From positions 1 through 64,000 of the forward strand of contig NZ_SPEY01000095.1 in the NCBI RefSeq assembly GCF_009360615.1: a stretch of DNA of 64,000 nucleotides. The letters are read 5' to 3'. This document shows positions 56,955 through 64,000 of this stretch, in pieces. The stretch comes from Comamonas sp. GTDB lineage: Bacteria > Pseudomonadota > Gammaproteobacteria > Burkholderiales > Burkholderiaceae_C. Below the pieces are notes generated by a model. It was not told the origin of the DNA and did not search any database. It was given only the letters and a program-made list of their open reading frames with translations. Numbering within the stretch: position 1 is the first letter of the stretch; every line of letters starts with the position of its first letter. The translations under genes and the position numbers were made by a program.

Positions 56955-58889
56955 ATGCCCGTCGCCTATTCCAAGGTCTATCTGCAATCTGCCGGCATGT
57001 TTCTGCCCGGTGCCCCGGTGGACAACGCTGGCATGGATGCGTTTGTCGCACCGCTGAACCGCATCTCCGAGCGCATCAAGCGCCGCATTCTGGCCGAAAA
57101 CGGCATCCAGACTCGCCACTACGCGATTGATGGCGAAGGCCAGACGGTGTTCAGCAACGCCCGCATGGCGGCTGGCGCGATCGAAGAGACCCTGGCCCTG
57201 GCGGGCAAGAAGCTCTCCGATATCGGCTTTCTGTCCAGCGGATCTTCGGGAGGCGATGCGCTGATGCCCGGCTTTGCCAGCATGATCCAGGGCGAGATGG
57301 CCGCCCCCCCCATGGAAACGCTGTCCGTGCATGGGGTCTGCGCCGCCAGTGTGGGTGCCATGCAAGCCGCTGCCATGGCCGTGGAAAGCGGCGCCCATGC
57401 GCTGGCCCTGTCGGTGGCCAGCGAAATGCCCTCGCGTCTGTTCAAGCGTTCGCGCTTTGCGGCCCAGGGCTATGACACCGACTTTGATGCCCACTTTCTG
57501 CGCTGGATGCTGTCCGACGGCGCAGGCGCGGTGCTGCTGGGCGGACCCAGGGCCCTGCCCCAGGCCAACGGACTGCGCCTCCGGCTCAAATGGACGCACC
57601 AGCGCAGCTTTGCCGGCGACTACCCCGTGTGCATGCAGCTGGGCATGACGGCCGATCGTGGCAAAAGCCATCTGGACTTCCCTGCCTGGGGCGATGCCGA
57701 GGCTGCAGGCGCTCTCGCACTGCGCCAGGACATTCGCCTGCTGCCGCATCTGTTCGATGTCTGCATCCACGAATATGCTGCCCTGGCCCACCAGGGCTGG
57801 TTGCCTGAACGCGGCATCGACCACTTTCTCTGCCACTACTCGTCGGAGCGCTTCATCCCCGTGGTCGACGAGCTGCTGGACAAGGCCCAGCTCGGCATTC
57901 CACGCGAGCGCTGGTGGAGCAATCTGGCCTGGCGCGGCAACACGGGGGCCGCCTCGATCTTCATCATGCTGTCGGAGTTTCTGCAAAAACAGGGCCAGCG
58001 CCTGAAAGCCGGCGACACCGTGCTCTGCTTCATCCCTGAGTCGGGCCGTTTCACCGCAGGCTACATGCTATGGGAAGTCGAGCAGGACACGCATACGCAG
58101 AAAGCGAGCGAGACCACTTTCCCTCAAAACTCCGTGCAGATGTCGGTGCCAGCGGGTGACGCGCTTCCCGATGTTTCGAGCATCGCCGCACCGCACGACC
58201 CGGCCACCGCGCCTGCACAGCTGGCGCCGCTGCTGACCGAGCTGGCCAGCATCTGGCAGGACTACCGCAGCAATGTCTGGCGCACGCCCCTGCTCCAGCG
58301 CATGCGCACGCGCCGGTTGCAGATCACCGACTATCTGCGCTGGATGAGCCACTGGATTCCCCAGGTGCGCGAAGGCAGTCTGTGGATGCGCGAAGGCGCG
58401 GCCTCGCTGACCGGAGACTACGCCACGCTGGCCTCGCTGATCGACCTGCATGCCGGCGAGGAGCAGAACGACTTCAAGATTCTGCACAGCGACTATCTGA
58501 AGGCAGGCGGCACCGAGACCGATATCCATCGCCTGCGCCGCAACCCCGGCGGCGAAGCGCTCAACGCCTATCTGCACAGCCTGGCTGCCACACCCAACCC
58601 GATCGGCCTGCTGGGGGCCATCTACATCATCGAAGGCACGGGCCAGCGCATCGTGCCCAGCCTGCTGCCCCTGCTGCGCCAGAGCCTGCCGCTGCCGCCC
58701 GATGCCTTCCGCTTTCTCGAATACCACGGTGCCAACGACGAGAACCACCTGGAGCGCTGGCTGCTGGCCGTGCAGATGGCACTGGATCTGGACAGCGAGG
58801 GCACGGCGCAGCAGGCCATACTGCAGACGGCGCGCAGCACGGCCGCCATGTACCTGATGCAGTTCCAACATGTGCTGACCGAGCGCTAA
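56955..58889 (+). CDS. KAS III-like ketosynthase fused to a heme-oxygenase-like di-iron domain
   Basis: A 644-residue two-domain protein. Residues about 1-380 are a thiolase fold with the KAS III triad C129 (HGVCAAS), H294 (CHYSSERF) and N329 (RGNTGAAS). After a Pro/Ala/Ser linker, residues about 425-640 form a helical domain with ligand-type residues: E502/E503, H511, E560, H591, D595 and H598. This resembles iron-containing redox enzymes (UndA, CADD, PqqC type). It could build a beta-keto or chain-extended acyl product and oxidise or fragment it. I know of no characterised enzyme with this fusion. Confidence 0.82.
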   Translation: MPVAYSKVYLQSAGMFLPGAPVDNAGMDAFVAPLNRISERIKRRILAENGIQTRHYAIDGEGQTVFSNARMAAGAIEETLALAGKKLSDIGFLSSGSSGGDALMPGFASMIQGEMAAPPMETLSVHGVCAASVGAMQAAAMAVESGAHALALSVASEMPSRLFKRSRFAAQGYDTDFDAHFLRWMLSDGAGAVLLGGPRALPQANGLRLRLKWTHQRSFAGDYPVCMQLGMTADRGKSHLDFPAWGDAEAAGALALRQDIRLLPHLFDVCIHEYAALAHQGWLPERGIDHFLCHYSSERFIPVVDELLDKAQLGIPRERWWSNLAWRGNTGAASIFIMLSEFLQKQGQRLKAGDTVLCFIPESGRFTAGYMLWEVEQDTHTQKASETTFPQNSVQMSVPAGDALPDVSSIAAPHDPATAPAQLAPLLTELASIWQDYRSNVWRTPLLQRMRTRRLQITDYLRWMSHWIPQVREGSLWMREGAASLTGDYATLASLIDLHAGEEQNDFKILHSDYLKAGGTETDIHRLRRNPGGEALNAYLHSLAATPNPIGLLGAIYIIEGTGQRIVPSLLPLLRQSLPLPPDAFRFLEYHGANDENHLERWLLAVQMALDLDSEGTAQQAILQTARSTAAMYLMQFQHVLTER

Positions 58890-58920
58890 CCACAAACAGC
58901 AAGAAGCACCGGGAGGACCC

Positions 58921-59859
58921 ATGAAGAACGAATTCAACGACCATGTCTGGGACGAGCGCGACCCCAGTCCCTGGCTGGCGCTCTACCTCGACCAGAGCAC
59001 GCCTCTGCCCGATGACGTCAAGGCCGCCTGGCTGCGCGACTGCAGCAGCAGCTCGCGCCAGTTCTTTCTGCCTGCCATGCGGCCGCTGGCGCGGCTGTCC
59101 ATGATCATCATTCAGGCGCTGAAGATCTTTCTGCCCAAGCGCTGGTCACACTCCATGCTGCTGCACCGCCTGCTGGCCTTCGGCATGAAGAAATTTCTCT
59201 CGCCGGAGGCCAACTGGCTCATCATGCGGCACTTTCACCTGGGCTCCCAGGTACTGGCCTTCGTCGCAGCCAATGCCCCGACCAGGGTCAGCACCGCGCC
59301 CTTGATGCCCATGGAAATCGACGATGTGAAGGACGAGCTGTTTCTCAAGCACGACCTCAACCTCTTCAACTTCGTGATCCGCCTGAACAAGGCGCTGCGG
59401 GAGAACGGGCAGGAACTGGTGCCCGTGGCCGAGCCCGACTTTTCCATGATCCGCGAGCCCGAGCTCAGGCTCGAAGACATGCCGCGCGGGCGCTTCAACG
59501 TCATCGACCTGCAAAGCGCCATCGAGCTCTACACACCCATCTACCAGTTGCTGCTGACCGACAACGACTTCTGGCGCGCCAGCAACTCGCTGCAGCTCGA
59601 CGAAACCGTTGCCATCTACTGCGCCAAGATCCTGGCCTCTCCCGAGCATCTGGTGCTGCTCAACAACAAGCACCCCATGGTGCCGCTGTCCACGCTGTAT
59701 GCAGCCTACCGTCTGGTGCTGCACGGCCTCTCCACCGAGATGCTGCACTCGCTGCTGACACGCATGGCCAACGGCGAGCACCCTGTTCCCGCGCGCGAGC
59801 TGGCCAGGATGCACCGGGCCGCCGAGACGGTGATGGATCAGACAGCCGCACAAAGCTGA
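58921..59859 (+). CDS. Unknown protein of the lipid cluster
   Basis: A 312-residue protein starting 31 bp after the ketosynthase fusion stop, behind a GGGAGGA ribosome site. It is mainly helical, with a hydrophobic segment at about 55-75 (LSMIIIQALKIFLP), a His-containing region (MRHFHLGSQVLAF, FLKHDLNLFNFVIRLNKALR) and no signal peptide. I do not recognise the family. Its fixed place next to the fusion gene suggests a carrier, chaperone or transport role for the lipid product. Confidence 0.75.
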   Translation: MKNEFNDHVWDERDPSPWLALYLDQSTPLPDDVKAAWLRDCSSSSRQFFLPAMRPLARLSMIIIQALKIFLPKRWSHSMLLHRLLAFGMKKFLSPEANWLIMRHFHLGSQVLAFVAANAPTRVSTAPLMPMEIDDVKDELFLKHDLNLFNFVIRLNKALRENGQELVPVAEPDFSMIREPELRLEDMPRGRFNVIDLQSAIELYTPIYQLLLTDNDFWRASNSLQLDETVAIYCAKILASPEHLVLLNNKHPMVPLSTLYAAYRLVLHGLSTEMLHSLLTRMANGEHPVPARELARMHRAAETVMDQTAAQS

Positions 59860-59862
59860 AAC

Positions 59863-60504
59863 ATGGACCCACGAAGCAACCGCATCACAAGCGTTCGCAT
59901 CGACGAGCAGACCATCTGGCTTGCACTCGCGGATGGACGTGAACTGGCCGAGCCCATCAAGCGGCATATCCGGCTCGAAAAAGCCACCCCCGAGCAACGC
60001 CTGGCCTGGGTTCTGACCGATGAGGGTCACGGCCTGGACTGGCCGGCACTGTGGCAGCCCTCTGCTGCGGGCATGGTCAGCGTCTGGGATCTGGATCAGG
60101 ACAGTCTCTACCGCCAGGCCATGGACGCGCTGCTCGCCGCCCAATGGGACGTCACCCGGATATCCGCGGTCCATCGGGAACTGGTGGCCCTATGGCGCAT
60201 GGAAGCCGATATCAACAACGGCGGCTTTCTGCAGTTTCTGGGCAACTGGGGGCTGGCCAACCATCAGCTCACCCTGCAGGCTCTGCAGGCCATAGGCGCG
60301 CCCATCACGCGCCAGTGTCTGCAGGACATGTTTGCGGTGCTCAAGCGCTTCGAGGAGGGGCCAGAAAATGTGGACTACTCCGATCTGCCGGCACTGCTGA
60401 CGGATGCCGAGCATGCGCAGTTGCAGGAGCTCGAAGAAGCCTTCTGGGACTACCCGGAGCCCCTGAACAAGCTGGTGGTCATGCACTACGGATCCGCCCA
60501 ATGA
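59863..60504 (+). CDS. DUF2442-DUF4375 fusion protein
   Basis: A 213-residue protein. The N-terminal 65 residues (ITSVRIDEQTIWLALADGRE, then ATPEQRLAWVL and GLDWPAL) match DUF2442, often seen as a solitary or toxin-linked domain. The C-terminal 140 (VHRELVALWRMEADINNGGF) match DUF4375. It is stop-start coupled to the downstream Imm22-like gene, so it may belong to an orphan immunity locus. Confidence 0.77.
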   Translation: MDPRSNRITSVRIDEQTIWLALADGRELAEPIKRHIRLEKATPEQRLAWVLTDEGHGLDWPALWQPSAAGMVSVWDLDQDSLYRQAMDALLAAQWDVTRISAVHRELVALWRMEADINNGGFLQFLGNWGLANHQLTLQALQAIGAPITRQCLQDMFAVLKRFEEGPENVDYSDLPALLTDAEHAQLQELEEAFWDYPEPLNKLVVMHYGSAQ

Positions 60505-61091
60505 AATCTGAGAACACATCCGGCAAAACCTATTCGCTGGCATTTCGCAAGGCTCTGGTGGACGAAGCGCTGAACCGCACACCCGGCGGCGGCTTTCCGG
60601 AACTGGAAAAGCGCCACCGCCTCAAGCCCGGAACCCTGTTCGACTGGGTCGAGGAGCTGGGTCCGGCACCGCCGCCCGCGCCTTTTTCCGCATTGCATTT
60701 CTGGATCGGCAATACGCCGCTGGGCGAGGCGGAGTTTGCGCGCTACTTCGACCATGCAGACAGCTACTGGGAGCTCGACGTCGAAGATATCGAAAGCAGC
60801 AGCGAAGATGTCACGGGCTGCGGTTTCTGTCAGGACCTGGGCAGACAGTTTCTGTTCAACGAAGACCTGCTGCTGATGATCTGGCTGCCCGAGCCGGTCC
60901 CTGTCGCCACCCTCGTGGAGCAAAGCACGCTGGACTCCGACGCATCGCTCGCGCTCATCGTGCAGGCCTGCGAGTCCCGGGGCATTCATACGGCCAACGC
61001 CATGTTTGTCTATGCCGACCCCACCGAGCCGATCATCGATCCGGACAAGCCCTACAACGGCCTGAGCTACATCGGCCTCTTCGATGACTGA
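60501..61091 (+). CDS. Imm22-like immunity protein with transposase-type HTH N-terminus
   Basis: A 196-residue protein. The first 55 residues (YSLAFRKALVDEALNRTPGG, then ELEKRHRLKPGTLFDWVEEL) resemble the HTH of IS3-type OrfA proteins. From about residue 63, LHFWIGNTPLGEAEFARYFD starts an Imm22 domain, which neutralises toxins of polymorphic toxin systems. No cognate toxin gene is within the window. The fusion is unusual. Confidence 0.75.
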   Translation: MKSENTSGKTYSLAFRKALVDEALNRTPGGGFPELEKRHRLKPGTLFDWVEELGPAPPPAPFSALHFWIGNTPLGEAEFARYFDHADSYWELDVEDIESSSEDVTGCGFCQDLGRQFLFNEDLLLMIWLPEPVPVATLVEQSTLDSDASLALIVQACESRGIHTANAMFVYADPTEPIIDPDKPYNGLSYIGLFDD

Positions 61092-62163
61092 CGCCCCGGA
61101 GCGTCTCCAGACCGGACTTTATTGCCCAGATTTCGCAGCAATGACTGTGGCCAAGCCGAGCGCCGGGACGAGGCCGGAACACGCATCTGCAGCAGCACAG
61201 CGGCCGGCTGCATGGATGTCGAATTCTTTGTGCGCCATGGTGACTGCCCGGCCCCCGACATGCAAGCGCCATGCAACTGGGCGCGGAGCACAGGCGGCAT
61301 GCTTGGATCACGCTGCGCGATGCCGCCGGTGAAGCCATGCGCCATGAAGTCAGCTGCCAGCCACAGCGCCTTGCGCAGCTGCTGCATGCATGGCGTGCAG
61401 AGCCCGATGCTGCGCCCGCATCGACACACTGCAGACCACGGCCGGCAGCCCGTCCACGCATGCGGCGGACGCCTGCGCGCCTTCGAACGACGAGGATCGG
61501 AGCCTCGGCCTGCTGAACAGGCTTGCCGATGCCGGATCGGCGCTTGAACGTCCGCTGGCCGATATCTCGGCCCCGGCCCCAGTGCGCCTGCTTCAATCCT
61601 GGCCGCGGCGATGATCGCGGACGACTTGCGCCACGCACCACCGCCGTGGTCGCGGCCAATGGCTTTGCCTGCTGATTCGGTCGGCCGTGGCGTCAAGAAT
61701 GCCCGGCAGGCATTGCGGCTGTCCTCCGAATGTCTCTACAACCACCGCTACCCATGGAGCGATGCACGCTGGCTGTGGTCATCGGCCTGCACACCCGAGA
61801 ACCGTGCGCAGGAGCCTCCGGCGCGCAGGCGGATGACAGAGGCAGGATCAGCGGGGCCCGCGCCCTCCAGGCATCGGGCTGCACGAGCTCCAGGCCACGC
61901 TCTTGCAACCGGCTCCCATGGCACCTCACAGCGAGGCTGCAGCGCAGCGCATACCGGCGCATCTGCCCCTGGCCTGGTGCAGGCCGCCCCAGCACGGCAG
62001 CTGGTAGCGCAAGCTGTTCCGGTTGTCGGGCCAGCGCCAGCAGGCGCGGTGAGGCCTCGGGTGCGCTTCGGCGAGGATGTCAGCCCGTGCTGAACCTCGT
62101 CGTCACCGCCTCCAACGAATGCTTCCCCGAGCCTGACTGAAAGCACTCGCCACGCTCGTCGCG
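61092..62163. other. About 1.07 kb without an intact gene
   Basis: Both strands hold only short frames with Arg/Pro/Ala-rich, unnatural products, and no ribosome site precedes a longer one. The base composition is that of coding DNA, so decayed genes are possible, but no ancestor could be named. Confidence 0.55.
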
Positions 62164-63936
62164 TCAGGCGGCCAGCCAGTCCCGCACCTGATCGGCCGGC
62201 ATCGCGCGCGAGTGCAGCCAGCCCTGGAAGAACTCGCAGCCGATATCGCGCAGCAGTTGCAGCTGATCGATCTCTTCGACGCCTTCGGCCACGACCTCCA
62301 GATCCAGCGCATGGGCCATGTGCACGATGCCGCCCATCAGCCTGTCACGGCTGGGCGACGGAAACAGAAACTCCCGCCCCAGCTTCACGCGCTGCAACGG
62401 GAGATATTGCAGATAGGCCAATGACGAATGGCCCGTGCCGAAATCGTCGAGTGCAATCGTCACGCCGAGCCGAGCCAGCTCCTGCAGCACTTCACACCCC
62501 TGACCGGGATTGATCATGGCCTGGGACTCGGTCACCTCCAGTTCCAACCATTGCGGCGGCACTTGGTAGCGCTGCAGACAGCTTCGGACCTGCTCGACCA
62601 GGTTCACCTGACGCAGCTGATAGGCAGACAGATTGACCGCCACCCGCAGCGGCGTTCCGTCCTCCAGCCACTGTGCGATCTGCTTGCAGGCGGCGTCCAG
62701 CACATAGTTGCCCAGTGCCACGATCTGGCCCGAGGCTTCGGCCACCGGTATAAAGCGCGCCGGACTCACATTGCCCAGCAAGGGGTCATGCCAGCGCAGC
62801 AGGGCCTCCACCGCCACCACGGCGGCGCTCTCGACCTTGACCTGGGGCTGGTAATGCAGCTGCAGGCCGCCATAGCTGAGCGCCATGCGCAAGCGCTCGG
62901 CCAGCTGCACACGTTCGGCCATTTCCTTGCCCATACCGGGCTCGAAGAACACCGCATGCCCGCGTCCCTGGGCCTTGGCGCTGTACATCGCCATGTCGGC
63001 AAAACGCATCAGATCGTCGCCGGTCTGCGCGTTTTCGGGATAGAGGGCAATGCCCACGCTGGCCCCGAAATCCAGTGCCAGCCCGTCGTGCTTGAAAGGG
63101 ATGGAGAGAGCAGCCAGGATCTGCTCGCTCCAGAACCGGGCTCGGGTCGCGTTCTCGCCCACCAGCAGCACCATGAATTCGTCGCCCCCCAGGCGAGCCA
63201 GGGTGCCTTCGCTGCGCAGCTGGGACTTCAGCCTCCTGGCGACCTCCCGCAGCAGTTGGTCCCCTGCGGCATGTCCGTAGCCGTCATTGATGGCCTTGAA
63301 GTTGTCAAGGTCCAGTTGCAGCAGGGCCAGGGCTTCGCCACTGGCCTGCGCCAGCTTGAGCTGCTCCTGCAGTTCCTGGCCGAACTGCCAGCGATTGTTG
63401 AGCCCTGTCAACGTGTCCTTGGTGGCCTGGAACTTCAGGCGTTGCTGCATCTGGTGCAGCTCCGTCACATCGCGCACAAAGGCAATGGCCAGGCCTTTGT
63501 CGTCATCTCCGAAATAGCCCAGGGCAATGTCCACCGGCACGGCATTGCCCTGCTTGCGCTGCAGCCACAGCACGCCGCCCAGGCCCATGGGACGGCGTGA
63601 TGGCCGCGCAAAATAGCTGCTCAGGTACTGGCCATGGCCCGCCTGAAACTCGGGCGGCAGCAGCATGTCCAGCATCTGGCCTTCGAGCTCATCGCGCTCG
63701 TAGCCGGAGATGGCCAGCATGGCGGCGTTGGCCGTCACCATCTTCCCGTCTCGGTCCACCAGCAAAATGCCGTCCGGCGCGGCGTCCAGCGCCTGCCGCT
63801 CGCGCCGGCTCAACATGACGGAAAGACTCACGCCCTCCTGCCGAGCCGACATGGCCAGTCCCAGACGACGCTGGCAGTCCGCCAGCGCCAGTTCAGACAC
63901 GGGTTTGAGCATTGAGGAAAAAGGGCACTCGGCCAT
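62164..63936 (-). CDS. PAS-GGDEF-EAL diguanylate cyclase/phosphodiesterase
   Basis: A 590-residue protein starting MAECPFSSML at 63936 behind a GGAG ribosome site; the frame stays open to the window edge, so an earlier start is possible. A PAS domain spans about 45-160, GGDEF lies at 250-254 (intact; the RxxD inhibitory site is not preserved), and the EAL domain begins at E377 (VEALLRWHDP) and includes NLSAYQL, LEVTES, DDFGTG and VAEGVEE. Both activities may be present. No membrane helix is visible, so it is probably a cytoplasmic sensor of redox or ligand state. Confidence 0.92.
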   Translation of the reverse strand: MAECPFSSMLKPVSELALADCQRRLGLAMSARQEGVSLSVMLSRRERQALDAAPDGILLVDRDGKMVTANAAMLAISGYERDELEGQMLDMLLPPEFQAGHGQYLSSYFARPSRRPMGLGGVLWLQRKQGNAVPVDIALGYFGDDDKGLAIAFVRDVTELHQMQQRLKFQATKDTLTGLNNRWQFGQELQEQLKLAQASGEALALLQLDLDNFKAINDGYGHAAGDQLLREVARRLKSQLRSEGTLARLGGDEFMVLLVGENATRARFWSEQILAALSIPFKHDGLALDFGASVGIALYPENAQTGDDLMRFADMAMYSAKAQGRGHAVFFEPGMGKEMAERVQLAERLRMALSYGGLQLHYQPQVKVESAAVVAVEALLRWHDPLLGNVSPARFIPVAEASGQIVALGNYVLDAACKQIAQWLEDGTPLRVAVNLSAYQLRQVNLVEQVRSCLQRYQVPPQWLELEVTESQAMINPGQGCEVLQELARLGVTIALDDFGTGHSSLAYLQYLPLQRVKLGREFLFPSPSRDRLMGGIVHMAHALDLEVVAEGVEEIDQLQLLRDIGCEFFQGWLHSRAMPADQVRDWLAA

Positions 63937-64000
63937 ACGCAAGCTCCAGACATCCACTCTGGCGTTCCTGCGTGCAGCCACTGCCCATGCCGCATCCACG

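Noticed and set aside
1-64000. CRISPR arrays, rRNA or tRNA genes
   Set aside because: No regularly spaced repeats, rRNA core sequences or tRNA-like cloverleaf sequences were noticed on either strand; small tRNAs cannot be excluded without a scan.

Overview
The window looks like chromosome of a Comamonas-type betaproteobacterium (inferred). It is GC-rich, carries six Bug/TctC-type periplasmic binding-protein genes, has rpoH under a perfect CIRCE operator, and contains a Comamonadaceae-type intergenic repeat. No rRNA, tRNA or CRISPR array was seen.

Layout. (1) 1-5607: a sugar-acid operon on the minus strand (Bug receptor, PdxA-family dehydrogenase, enolase-superfamily dehydratase, L-2-keto-3-deoxyarabonate dehydratase-like enzyme, cut-off semialdehyde dehydrogenase) with a divergent LysR gene; it should funnel a sugar acid to 2-oxoglutarate. 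(2) 5746-10514 and 47748-52291: two halves of one catabolic operon (four Bug receptors, two paralogous amidohydrolases, an RraA-family protein, a 2-hydroxyacid dehydrogenase, an SMP-30 lactonase) with a divergent IclR gene. (3) 10563-47760: a complete 37,198-bp Mu-like transposable prophage inserted in the 3' end of the RraA gene, with a 6-bp target duplication (GCCGGC). (4) 52881-55024: CIRCE-rpoH, then an orphan Bug gene. (5) 55273-59859: a lipid-type cluster: sterol-desaturase-family hydroxylase, fatty-acid desaturase, a KAS III fused to a heme-oxygenase-like di-iron domain, and an unknown protein. (6) 59863-61091: a DUF2442/DUF4375 protein and an Imm22-like protein with an HTH-like N-terminus. 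(7) 62164 to the end: a PAS-GGDEF-EAL protein.

The prophage is a mosaic. Its early block (BcepMu gp16-like protein, DDE transposase, AAA ATPase, DUF3164, GemA, Mor) is on the plus strand and points away from the late genes, as in BcepMu. The head genes are Mu-like and the tail is siphovirus-like, with a 2025-residue tape measure. A lysogeny module (repressor plus three genes sharing a short Gln-Ala-rich motif) and the lysis genes lie between the early and late blocks, and an unknown cargo gene lies beside one end. Every module looks intact. The prophage separates the last five genes of the host operon from their promoter.

The best candidates for something undescribed are the KAS III-di-iron oxidase fusion cluster, the motif shared by three lysogeny-module proteins, and the end-proximal cargo gene.
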